Part shown: piece after piece, positions 1-5,539 of the stretch
Numbering within the stretch: position 1 is the stretch's first letter
Layout: each line of letters begins with the position of its first letter
From: Thermoplasmata archaeon
GTDB lineage: Archaea > Thermoplasmatota > E2 > DHVEG-1
Length of the DNA stretch: 8,782 nt
Direction: 5' to 3'
Assembly: GCA_030641605.1 (NCBI GenBank)
Contig: DAOWHD010000053.1
Span: forward strand, 1 to 8,782
Program-made: the position numbers and the translations under genes
The notes under the pieces: generated by a model
The model's database searches: none
The model's input: only the letters and a program-made list of their open reading frames with translations
Told to the model about the DNA's origin: nothing

Positions 1-284
1 AAATATCAAAGCAATCGAATGTAAGCAAACCAACAATCTATAAGATGCTACCTATACTTCTAGAAAAGAAACTGATCATAAAGACCCGAGAAATGGGACA
101 ATCTTCTTACTATCAGATAAACAGAGCTAATAAGCTAGTGAAAGCTATAATCAAATTCGATATGGAGATTGCGAAGGCTATAGCTGAAATCGAAGAGGCT
201 AGAGCCAGGTTAAATGATACAGTCATAATTAAACGCTATGAACCAGTTCTAACAGGTCCAAAATCTAGAGTAGCAGCAACGTAG
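1..284 (+). CDS. Winged-helix transcriptional regulator, C-terminal part (5' end off the left edge)
   Basis: The frame is open from base 3 to the TAG at 282-284, so the ATG at 45 is internal and the gene starts outside the window. The visible 93 residues begin with a recognition-helix-like segment (NVSKPTIYKMLPILLEKKLI), then a wing-like stretch (IKTREMGQSSYYQI), which is the usual MarR/ArsR-type order of helix-turn-helix and beta wing. A helix rich in Ala, Ile and Glu follows (about residues 38-70 of the visible part) and could be a dimerisation coiled coil. The protein probably binds DNA in the cytoplasm as a dimer. Its target is unknown; the unusual non-coding DNA just downstream is one candidate, but nothing in the sequence proves this. 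The subfamily cannot be named without the missing N-terminus. Confidence 0.7.
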   Translation, partial: ISKQSNVSKPTIYKMLPILLEKKLIIKTREMGQSSYYQINRANKLVKAIIKFDMEIAKAIAEIEEARARLNDTVIIKRYEPVLTGPKSRVAAT

Positions 285-339
285 ATCATTACTTTCTTTT
301 GCCTGGACTCATCTCGACAAGATTTATGTTCTGATATAA

Positions 340-480
340 GCTAAGCTATGTTGGAACGTAATGCGGACTGGGTGTACCTCCCCCAACAGGAGAGAGGGAA
401 CGGAAAACGATTCTATTCCATTCGGCCTAAGTCTTCTTAACCCTCCGAGAAATCATAAAATTTCGATGTTTTTGAAGACG
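340..480 (+). ncRNA. Possible structured non-coding RNA (tentative)
   Basis: The 361-420 stretch is clearly GC-richer than its AT-rich surroundings, a common sign of a structured RNA in AT-rich archaea. A weak TATA-like element (atttatg, about 322-328) would place a start near 350. The arms GTCTTC (431-436) and GAAGAC (474-479) are perfectly complementary and enclose a smaller imperfect hairpin (about 446-465). GAGGG (394-398) can pair with CCCTC (441-445). A T5 run at about 468-472 could end the transcript. The family is not recognised, the strand is a guess and the ends are approximate. Confidence 0.22.
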
Positions 481-522
481 TAACCACTCGAAAAAAAGGG
501 GAGAATATACAAACTGTTATAA

Positions 523-583
523 CGGACATTTATCAGACATATTGGACATATTTTAGACATTCATCGGACATAACTACCGGCAT
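523..583 (+). repeat. Helically phased array of GACAT repeats
   Basis: GACAT occurs at 525-529, 536-540, 545-549, 556-560 and 567-571, with a degenerate GGCAT at 579-583. Start-to-start spacings are 11, 9, 11, 11 and 12 bp, close to one helical turn, so the motifs lie on about the same face of the DNA. The preceding bases are mostly CG, CA, TG or TA and the following base is A or T. This looks like a multi-site binding region for a regulator or architectural protein. It is not a CRISPR array, because the unit is far too short. Confidence 0.6.
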
Positions 584-678
584 TTACTTGGCTATTACCT
601 AGCAATAATAAATATCGCAGATTGGAAAATTAACGTACTACTATTTGTATAAATTAAATGAGAAGCAAGATGTGAATA

Positions 679-687
679 TATTTAAAG
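679..687 (+). promoter_or_regulatory. Candidate TATA box (distal) upstream of rpa
   Basis: ATATTTAAAG resembles an archaeal TATA element. A start about 25 bases downstream would fall near 709-712, at the left foot of the inverted repeat, so the transcript would begin with that hairpin and carry a leader of about 205 nt before RPA. It competes with two boxes nearer the gene, and in such AT-rich DNA chance matches are likely. Confidence 0.25.
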
Positions 688-709
688 ATGTATTTGGTAA
701 CAACTCCTG

Positions 710-748
710 GGGATTTTCAAATGAGTTTTGGCTTCATTTGAAAATCCC
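710..748. repeat. Perfect 15-bp inverted repeat with a 9-nt loop
   Basis: The left arm GGGATTTTCAAATGA (710-724) and the right arm TCATTTGAAAATCCC (734-748) are exact reverse complements around the loop 725-733, and one G-T pair could extend the stem inward. No T-run follows on either strand, so it does not look like a simple terminator. It lies about 20 bp upstream of the likely TATA box at 770-778. It may be an operator for a dimeric protein, a cruciform, or an RNA hairpin at the 5' end of a longer transcript. Confidence 0.8.
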
Positions 749-761
749 AAGTATTGCAGAC

Positions 762-778
762 GAAAAAACCTTTAAATG
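762..778 (+). promoter_or_regulatory. Candidate BRE/TATA promoter for rpa
   Basis: A purine-rich BRE-like stretch (GAAAAAA, 762-768) precedes CCTTTAAATG (769-778), a good archaeal TATA match. Transcription would start near 797-803, leaving a leader of about 115-120 nt before the RPA start at 918. A second box, ATTTAAATTA (811-820), would start near 840 and is also plausible. Both starts would include the short upstream frame at 860-931. Confidence 0.45.
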
Positions 779-859
779 AATTAAGCATACCCATAATGAA
801 AGTGAAAGTAATTTAAATTATTTGGTGTGGAATATAAAAATGTGTGGGGGAGTATAACA

Positions 860-931
860 ATGTATTGGAAAATTGATATATCAAATAGCGCATGTACTTT
901 TGGGAGGTGGGCCTTTAATGCCTACAGATGA
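860..931 (+). CDS. Possible 23-codon upstream ORF overlapping the RPA start
   Basis: An ATG at 860 is preceded by GGGGGAG (846-852) at a normal ribosome-binding distance of 7 nt. The frame runs 23 codons (starting MYWKID) to TGA at 929-931. It overlaps the first codons of RPA (start 918) in another frame and contains the RPA ribosome binding site within it. Ribosomes translating it would cover or unfold the RPA start region, so it could couple or damp RPA synthesis. The peptide itself resembles nothing I know. Evidence is limited to the start signal and position, and chance is possible. Confidence 0.3.
   Translation: MYWKIDISNSACTFGRWAFNAYR
903..908 (+). promoter_or_regulatory. Strong ribosome binding site that fixes the RPA start
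   Basis: GGAGGT (part of GGGAGGTGG) sits 9 nt before the ATG at 918. The earlier in-frame ATG at 873 has no such site at the right distance, so translation most likely begins at 918. Confidence 0.8.
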
Positions 932-2219
932 TCTTACAGCCCATATAAAGGATATATTGAATGCCCTTAGTGAAGATTCAAAGGAAGTAAGCCAGAACGA
1001 ACTCGAAAAAGAATTGAAAAAATTCTTAGAATATGGTGTACCTATTGAACAGGCAAAACAAACACTTATAACGAAATTTGGTGGGGGTGCATCGTTTAAT
1101 TCTACTCCAGGATCTTCCGAAAGAACGTTGATATCTGATCTCCAACCCAATGAACGCAGTGTGAACTTGTTATGCCATGTGATTGCAATAAATCCAAAGG
1201 AAATAACTGTAAAGGGCGAGAACAGAAAAATATTTTATGGAATTTTAGGCGATGAAAGTGGTACAATTCCATTTACTGCTTGGAACGACATTGAAGTAGA
1301 AAGAGGAGATGTAATAGAAGTATCAGATGCGTATACACGTGAATGGCAAGGAAACGTACAACTAAACTTTGGAGATCGAGTAAATATCAAAAAGACAGAT
1401 AAGGATAAACTTCCTAAAGCTGCTTTCGAACCTAAGGAATTCAAGGTAAAGGATTTAAAATCCGGTCTCGGAACAGTCGACGTTCAAGCAATAATCCTTG
1501 ATTTAAACGAGCGGGAGGTGGAAGTAAACGGTGAAACAAAGAAGGTTTTTTCAGGCATCATTGGTGATGAAACAGGTAAAGCCCAGTTTACATCATGGCA
1601 TGATTTCAAACTCAAAGAGGGAGATACCTTACAAATAACCGGTGGGTATGTAAAATCTTGGAAAGGAATTCCTCAGCTAACATTTGATGAAAAAGCAAAA
1701 GTTAAAAAAATAGATAAAAAAAATATCTCAAGAGATAAAATCAAAATAAGAAAAATGCCCCTTTATGAATTGGTAGAAGAAGGAGGTGCATTGGATGTTA
1801 ACGTGGAGGGAACCGTAATAGAAATAAGACCCGGTTCTGGTTTTATTATGCGATGCCCTGAATGCAATCGTACTTTACAAAACGGCAAATGTAGCATACA
1901 TGGTGACGTGGAAGGAAAACCTGATTTGAGAATCAAGTTCGTTGTTGACGATGGTACAGCAGCAGTAAGCGGCGTTATGAATAAAGATCTAACTGAAAAA
2001 ATCCTCGGTAAAACGTTAGATGAATGCAAAAAAATAGAAGAAAATGTTCTGTTCGAAGAGATGAATAATCTACTTTTTGCCCATAGAATCAACTTAAAAG
2101 GAAATGCACTTGGCGATAGTTTCGGTACAACATTAATAGTTAAAGACGCAGAGTTTGTTGATATTGATATAAAGAAGGAATCTGCAAAATTATCTAGGGA
2201 ATTGGAGGAATTGCAATGA
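918..2219 (+). CDS. rpa: Replication protein A, ssDNA-binding protein with three OB folds and a zinc finger
   Basis: This is the archaeal replication protein A that coats single-stranded DNA during replication, repair and recombination. The 433-aa product has a helical N-terminal segment (about 1-60), then OB folds at about 73-160, 178-265 and 292-418. The first two are clearly related (YGILGDESGTIPFTAW and FSGIIGDETGKAQFTSW, each followed by GD and a G-x-P/Q-QL strand), suggesting duplication. A zinc site C313-x2-C316-x8-C325-x2-H328 is inserted in the third fold, as in many archaeal and eukaryotic large RPA subunits. An in-frame ATG at 873 would add 15 residues but lacks a ribosome binding site at the right distance. 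The stop overlaps the start of the partner gene by ATGA. The identification is secure; how many subunits form the active complex cannot be read from the sequence. Confidence 0.93.
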   Translation: MPTDDLTAHIKDILNALSEDSKEVSQNELEKELKKFLEYGVPIEQAKQTLITKFGGGASFNSTPGSSERTLISDLQPNERSVNLLCHVIAINPKEITVKGENRKIFYGILGDESGTIPFTAWNDIEVERGDVIEVSDAYTREWQGNVQLNFGDRVNIKKTDKDKLPKAAFEPKEFKVKDLKSGLGTVDVQAIILDLNEREVEVNGETKKVFSGIIGDETGKAQFTSWHDFKLKEGDTLQITGGYVKSWKGIPQLTFDEKAKVKKIDKKNISRDKIKIRKMPLYELVEEGGALDVNVEGTVIEIRPGSGFIMRCPECNRTLQNGKCSIHGDVEGKPDLRIKFVVDDGTAAVSGVMNKDLTEKILGKTLDECKKIEENVLFEEMNNLLFAHRINLKGNALGDSFGTTLIVKDAEFVDIDIKKESAKLSRELEELQ

Positions 2220-3133
2220 AACGTCAGGCAGCTTGGAGAGTTTTCGCAAGCGAATATAACGATTCAACCGTTGAATTGAAAGGCGAGGGAGAGATGGCTC
2301 CATCTTATGTCGTTACTCCTTTGGGAGCTAAGGTCAACCGCTTATTTGTAATAGGCGTTCTTACAGACGTTGAGAACGTCTCTGAAGGTGGAGAGTTTGT
2401 TAGAGCGCACATTTCTGATCCAACTGGCGTTTTTACATTGTATTCCGGTCAATATCAACAAGAGGCCACAGATGCTCTTTCCAACATTGAGGTACCAGCC
2501 TTTGTAGCAGTCGTTGGAAAAACAAGAACATATGTACCTGAAGAAGGAGGAGATATGTATACATCCATCCGCCCAGAAAGGATCATCGAGGTTAACGCAG
2601 ACATAAGGGATCAATGGATTCTGGAAACATGTACAAGTACGAAAGATAGAATCGAAGCTTTTGTAGAAGCAAATAAAATGGGCGAGCCAAACGTTGGAGA
2701 TCTCAAAAAATTAGGATACCACACCGATCTTGCTGAGGGGTTAATTACTGCCTTGAAAAGCTATAAAAATGTTGACTTAAGTAAATACATTGCATTGATT
2801 AAAGAATCTCTAGAATACCTTACGCCAGATAGAAAAGACTTGCCAGATGTCAGCAAAAAAGATAAAGAAATAGTCGAAAAAGAAGAAAAGAAACCAGAGA
2901 AGAAAAAAGCTGAGGCAAAAACAGATGAAAAGGATAATTTTGAGGAAACCGAAAACACCGTTTTGAAAGTCATAAAGGACAATGAAGGTGAGGAAGGGGC
3001 GCCCTGGGATTCAGTTACCGAAAAGTGTGGAAAATTTGGTCTTGACGAGGATTCAATCGAAGAAGCACTTAGCTCACTTATGGACAAAGGTTTGATATAT
3101 GAGCCCGTTCTTGGGACGATCAAAACCACCTAG
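2216..3133 (+). CDS. RPA-associated protein (COG3390-type): OB fold plus C-terminal winged helix
   Basis: This is the partner usually encoded beside archaeal RPA and thought to bind it and modulate ssDNA binding. The 305-aa product has an N-terminal OB-fold domain (about 1-130, with the core FVRAHISDPTGVFTLYSG at 61-78), a helical middle (about 130-205), a highly charged Lys/Glu linker (about 212-245) and a C-terminal winged helix (about 246-303: NTVLKVIKDNEG, then a Leu-rich recognition helix and GLIYEPVLGTIK). The last domain resembles the protein-docking winged helix of eukaryotic RPA32. The ATG overlaps the RPA stop (ATGA) and GGAGG at 2204-2208 lies 7 nt upstream, so the two proteins should be made in coupled amounts. 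Family assignment is from domain pattern and context; docking partners are inference. Confidence 0.85.
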   Translation: MKRQAAWRVFASEYNDSTVELKGEGEMAPSYVVTPLGAKVNRLFVIGVLTDVENVSEGGEFVRAHISDPTGVFTLYSGQYQQEATDALSNIEVPAFVAVVGKTRTYVPEEGGDMYTSIRPERIIEVNADIRDQWILETCTSTKDRIEAFVEANKMGEPNVGDLKKLGYHTDLAEGLITALKSYKNVDLSKYIALIKESLEYLTPDRKDLPDVSKKDKEIVEKEEKKPEKKKAEAKTDEKDNFEETENTVLKVIKDNEGEEGAPWDSVTEKCGKFGLDEDSIEEALSSLMDKGLIYEPVLGTIKTT

Positions 3134-3152
3134 AAGAAAAACCTGAACTAAT

Positions 3153-3185
3153 CCCCTTATTCTTCTGCGATATTTTCATTTTGAC
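3153..3185 (+). terminator. T-rich terminator-like tract after the RPA operon
   Basis: Several T clusters (TTATTCTTCT, TATTTTCATTTTG) begin about 20 nt after the stop of the RPA-associated gene and fit intrinsic archaeal termination, which relies on U-runs without a required hairpin. Confidence 0.45.
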
Positions 3186-3194
3186 AGTATCACA

Positions 3195-3209
3195 AGATAT
3201 CTTTATATA
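3195..3209 (+). promoter_or_regulatory. BRE/TATA promoter of the small SH3-like gene
   Basis: CTTTATATAG (3201-3210) is the best TATA match in this stretch, preceded by purine-rich AAGATAT. A start near 3230 would give a leader of about 25-30 nt that contains the AGGTGA ribosome binding site (3247-3252). Confidence 0.6.
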
Positions 3210-3257
3210 GCGTTGTAGATAAACATTATCATGGATATTTAGTGGTAGGTGAAGATG

Positions 3258-3575
3258 ATGAAACAATATGAAAAAGGGAAAGGAAGGTCTAAGAATTATC
3301 CATCCCTATATGATGTTTTTAAACCTGGAGACAGAGTAAAAAGAAGCTGCACGGACAAATATGGCAAATCAGAGGAATACGAAGGAATTATAATGGGCAT
3401 GGATGACAGCAGCATAGAAATCTTTTGGGATACATTGGATAGAAAATACAGCCCTAAAGAAATAGATGCGAATTTTACCAATTGTTCAATAGATGAGATA
3501 TTTAAAGGTAGTGAAAAGTATACTCCCATCAGGAAGGAGAGAGACAATTATAGACATATATTAAAAGTATACTAA
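3258..3575 (+). CDS. Small protein of unknown function with a predicted SH3-like beta barrel
   Basis: I do not recognise a family. AGGTGA (3247-3252) places the start at the ATG at 3258, or less likely at 3255; a GTG at 3249 lies inside the ribosome binding site and can be excluded. The 105-aa product starts with a basic, Gly/Lys-rich tail (about 1-12). A region then reads like a small beta barrel: FKPGDRVKR, an acidic turn, YEGIIMGMDDSSIEIFWDT, then RKYSPKEI, the strand-turn spacing seen in KOW, Tudor and other SH3-like domains. The C-terminus is charged. There is no signal peptide, membrane segment or zinc motif, and its two cysteines are far apart. It has its own promoter and no operon partner, so a nucleic-acid or protein adaptor role is only a guess. 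Confidence 0.7.
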   Translation: MKQYEKGKGRSKNYPSLYDVFKPGDRVKRSCTDKYGKSEEYEGIIMGMDDSSIEIFWDTLDRKYSPKEIDANFTNCSIDEIFKGSEKYTPIRKERDNYRHILKVY

Positions 3576-3582
3576 AGAGGCA

Positions 3583-3605
3583 TATATTTGTATATATTTA
3601 ATTTA
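3583..3605 (+). promoter_or_regulatory. AT-rich candidate promoter of the two-helix membrane protein
   Basis: The TATATTT and TATATATTTAATTT elements right after the upstream stop could serve as TATA boxes, with starts near 3615-3630 and a leader of about 60-70 nt. A weaker TTTAGAATG lies around 3647-3655. The choice is uncertain. Confidence 0.3.
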
Positions 3606-3687
3606 GACTCTAGAACTGTTATTGACAAAAAAAAATTACAAATCATTTAGAATGCACTAGTTACAGAAGAGCAAGGGAGGACATTGG

Positions 3688-3879
3688 ATGAATAGAGAGG
3701 CTCTACCCCTCATATTTGCAATATTCATACCCATCATTTTGGTTTTTTTAATCATGATACAGATTAATGGATATGATCTAACCTCATTTTTTAGAAAAAT
3801 TGATCTTATCTATTACATCATCGTCGTTCCCATTGCCCTTGGTTTCATGGTTGCGATTATGAAATATAAAAAAGTATGA
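3688..3879 (+). CDS. 63-residue membrane protein with two transmembrane helices, unknown function
   Basis: A strong ribosome binding site, GGGAGG (3675-3680), lies 7 nt before the ATG, which argues that this short frame is really translated. The product has two hydrophobic helices, at about residues 7-26 (LIFAIFIPIILVFLIMIQI) and 40-59 (IYYIIVVPIALGFMVAIMKY), joined by a short polar loop containing Phe-Arg-Lys. It ends in a basic tail (KYKKV). By the positive-inside rule both ends would face the cytoplasm, although the Arg-Lys in the loop weakens this. Each helix has a proline, so kinks are likely. No catalytic or binding motif is visible. It could be a small regulator or assembly subunit of a larger membrane complex, but no such complex is encoded nearby. 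Confidence 0.6.
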   Translation: MNREALPLIFAIFIPIILVFLIMIQINGYDLTSFFRKIDLIYYIIVVPIALGFMVAIMKYKKV

Positions 3880-3932
3880 TGTCCAATAAGTTTTAGATAT
3901 ATTTTAAGACATATAAATAGATATATTTATGT
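3880..3932. terminator. AT-rich palindrome between convergent genes, possible bidirectional terminator
   Basis: ATAAATA (3913-3919) and TATTTAT (3924-3930) form a 7-bp stem with a GATA loop at the 3' ends of the membrane-protein gene and the yigZ-like gene. T-rich bases occur on both strands. The stretch also has AAGACAT (3906-3912) and, reversed, ATGTCC (3879-3884), echoing the GACAT motif upstream of RPA. Confidence 0.3.
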
Positions 3933-4313
3933 AACGCTTTTGCCAGATTTATGATGTTTCACTACCGCTTCACCTGCATTCCGGAACGCTCTTGAAACCC
4001 CCCCAACACCTAATTTTATTCCACCAAATATCCGTGAAACTACCAATGCATGATGTTCCAAGTTGTGTTTTTTTAATACTTCTAGTAAAACTCTACCGGG
4101 ATGTCCAACCTCGCCATCATCTTTAAACGACTCGACAATTTGACCAGAACGATTAGAAACACATAATGCATAACAGTGGTGGTTTGCCTTTTTATAAGAA
4201 GATCTATGTGACTTTATAATATCCATAATTTCATCTTCATCACCCAGTTCATACAGATGAGCAAAGAATTGGGAACGGCGGACGACCAATTTGCCTGTGG
4301 ATAACTCCTTCAT
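3927..4313 (-). CDS. Single-domain YigZ/IMPACT family protein (UPF0029)
   Basis: The 128 residues cover one UPF0029 (Impact N-terminal) domain with its hallmarks: RRSQF near 12-16, ANHHCYA at 43-49, FKDDGEVGHPG at 63-73 (family form SDDGEPxGTAG) and VVSRIFGGIKLGVGGVSRAF at 91-110. Bacterial YigZ and similar proteins are about 200 aa with a second domain (DUF1949) after this one. Here the protein ends just after the first domain, and that ending is a clean stop. Eukaryotic IMPACT uses the related domain in regulating the translation-stress kinase GCN2, while the archaeal role is unknown. An in-frame stop 9 nt upstream makes the ATG at 4313 the only ATG start for this domain. There is no good ribosome binding site before it, so translation may be leaderless or on a short leader. 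Family call is secure, function is not. Confidence 0.85.
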   Translation of the reverse strand: MKELSTGKLVVRRSQFFAHLYELGDEDEIMDIIKSHRSSYKKANHHCYALCVSNRSGQIVESFKDDGEVGHPGRVLLEVLKKHNLEHHALVVSRIFGGIKLGVGGVSRAFRNAGEAVVKHHKSGKSVT

Positions 4314-4398
4314 GATTTTAAGTTAGAACAAAGGGGGTTTTAATGTCTTTTGCAAAAATGAAGCACAATCATAAACAATAGAAGGCAACTGGCATGAA

Positions 4399-4605
4399 TT
4401 GTACAACAAATCATTAATAAGTATAATTATACGGGTTATACAGATAAATATGATAATTGCAGGATTGCTATCAAGTCAAAACGAAGCAAAGGAAATACAA
4501 TACATCGCAAAAATTTTTACAGTAAAAAGCAGAATCCGTTTTATTGTAAGAAAGGAAGAAATCAAAGAGTTGCTAAAAAGAGAAGAAAAAATCCCCAAAC
4601 AGTAA
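4399..4605 (+). CDS. Doubtful short basic reading frame upstream of dtdA
   Basis: The frame can begin at TTG 4399 (68 aa) or at ATG 4450 (51 aa), with no ribosome binding site before either. The first part is Ile-rich and hydrophobic. The C-terminal half is strongly basic and predicted helical (KSRIRFIVRKEEIKELLKR), and codons there look ordinary for the region. No family is recognised. It ends directly at the dtdA promoter. It may be a real small protein, a decayed gene or a chance frame in AT-rich DNA. Confidence 0.3.
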   Translation: MYNKSLISIIIRVIQINMIIAGLLSSQNEAKEIQYIAKIFTVKSRIRFIVRKEEIKELLKREEKIPKQ

Positions 4606-4620
4606 GTTTAAAAATATATC
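4606..4620 (+). promoter_or_regulatory. TATA promoter of dtdA
   Basis: GTTTAAAAATATATC is a strong TATA-like element. A start about 25 bases on falls near 4636-4642, giving a leader of only about 10-15 nt before the ATG at 4652. A weak AAGGA (4638-4642) is the only ribosome binding site candidate. Confidence 0.55.
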
Positions 4621-4651
4621 TGATGCTTCGCCACTCTAAGGACGAAACAAA

Positions 4652-5539
4652 ATGACCGTTTTGATTATAGCTTCAACCAAAGATCCTGCAAGCATTAACA
4701 TCAAAAAAAATCTTTTAAAACAATCAAGTTGGGAAGAAATAGACGAATTTTATGAAAACGCCGTCTACAGACATTCCAATATGAAAGACATAGTTATGGT
4801 CACAATAAATGACAGAAAGATAACACATGAAAATCTTGATAAGGAGGTAGAGGAAAAATTAGGGATAAAACCAAAACAAGCCATTTTCATTTCCCGTCAC
4901 ACTAGCAAAACTGGAAAACCAACACTAACTACCCATCCAATAGGAAACTATGGCGTGGCACAATTTGGTGGAGAAGACAAAACCTTACCAGAATCATCAC
5001 CTCGATTAATGACTTATCTATTGCGGATACTGAAAAAAAACGCTAAACAAGCAAATCTCTACCATCAAGTATGTTTTGAAGTCACCCACCATGGACCCTA
5101 TATTTCTATTCCTTCCCTCTTTGTAGAGGTCGGAAGTACAAAAGAAGAATGGGGAAAACAAGAGCCAGCAAACATCGTGGCAAAATCGGTACTTGAACTC
5201 TTGGATTCGTATCATTACGAGAGTGATTTGCCTAACGACATACCTGTGCTAATTGGGATTGGCGGAGGACATTATGCACCACGATTCACAGACGTTGTTC
5301 TTGAAAAGAAAGCAGCATTTGGTCATATGGTACCAACCTACCAAATCAAAGCAGGAAATTTCACTGAAGCTACTCTTGATCAAGTGATCCAAAAAACCCC
5401 AAATGCATCAATCGGCTATTTCCACAGGAAAGCATTAAAAAAATCGCAGATGAGAGAATTCAAAACATGGTTTGAACAACGAGACATTCCAGTGATATCC
5501 AGTAAAGAGCTTCAGGATCTTACTTTAGAGACGTTGTAG
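4652..5539 (+). CDS. dtdA: D-aminoacyl-tRNA deacylase, archaeal DTD2 type
   Basis: This enzyme hydrolyses D-amino acids wrongly attached to tRNA, freeing the tRNA and keeping D-residues out of proteins. It acts in the cytoplasm as part of translation quality control. The 295-aa length and the family motifs all fit: SRHTSKTGKPTLTTHPIGN at 81-99, FGGEDKTLPESSP at 105-117, CFEVTHHGPY at 141-150, FVEVGSTKEEW at 157-167, IGIGGGHYAPRF at 201-212 and AFGHMVP at 222-228. The conserved histidines and the Gly-rich GGGHY loop are intact, so it should be active. It belongs to the archaeal/plant family and is unrelated in sequence to bacterial DTD1. Its 3' end overlaps the convergent AGT-EndoV gene by 20 bp, so transcripts from the two strands could pair at their ends. 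Confidence 0.95.
   Translation: MTVLIIASTKDPASINIKKNLLKQSSWEEIDEFYENAVYRHSNMKDIVMVTINDRKITHENLDKEVEEKLGIKPKQAIFISRHTSKTGKPTLTTHPIGNYGVAQFGGEDKTLPESSPRLMTYLLRILKKNAKQANLYHQVCFEVTHHGPYISIPSLFVEVGSTKEEWGKQEPANIVAKSVLELLDSYHYESDLPNDIPVLIGIGGGHYAPRFTDVVLEKKAAFGHMVPTYQIKAGNFTEATLDQVIQKTPNASIGYFHRKALKKSQMREFKTWFEQRDIPVISSKELQDLTLETL

Larger units (their letters stand above)
285..917. other. Long region without a convincing gene, upstream of rpa
   Basis: About 630 bp separate the regulator from RPA. There is a T-rich tract right after the regulator stop (about 290-300, possible terminator). A GC-richer patch lies around 360-420, where 32 of 60 bases are G or C by my count, with local inverted repeats. 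AT-rich DNA follows from about 500, with GACAT repeats, a perfect inverted repeat, several TATA-like boxes and a short upstream reading frame. I found no tRNA, no recognisable SRP or RNase P RNA and no long reading frame. The parts that can be described are listed separately. Confidence 0.6.

Noticed and set aside
300..480. tRNA, SRP RNA or RNase P RNA
   Set aside because: There is no T-loop GTTCNANNC sequence, no SRP helix-8 motif and no RNase P conserved core that I can recognise.
523..583. GACAT repeats as a CRISPR array
   Set aside because: The units are 5-6 bp with 9-12 bp period; CRISPR repeats and spacers are each several times longer, and no cas gene is present.
873..917. Upstream in-frame ATG as the RPA start
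   Set aside because: It has no ribosome binding site at proper distance and would add 15 hydrophobic/Gly-rich residues, while GGAGGT is placed correctly for the ATG at 918.
3249..3257. GTG at 3249 as start of the SH3-like protein
   Set aside because: The GTG lies inside the AGGTGA ribosome binding site, which points to the ATG at 3258.
3258..4605. A defence or toxin-antitoxin module among the small genes
   Set aside because: The small frames are not organised as an operon pair, one gene is on the opposite strand, and none has a toxin, nuclease or antitoxin motif.
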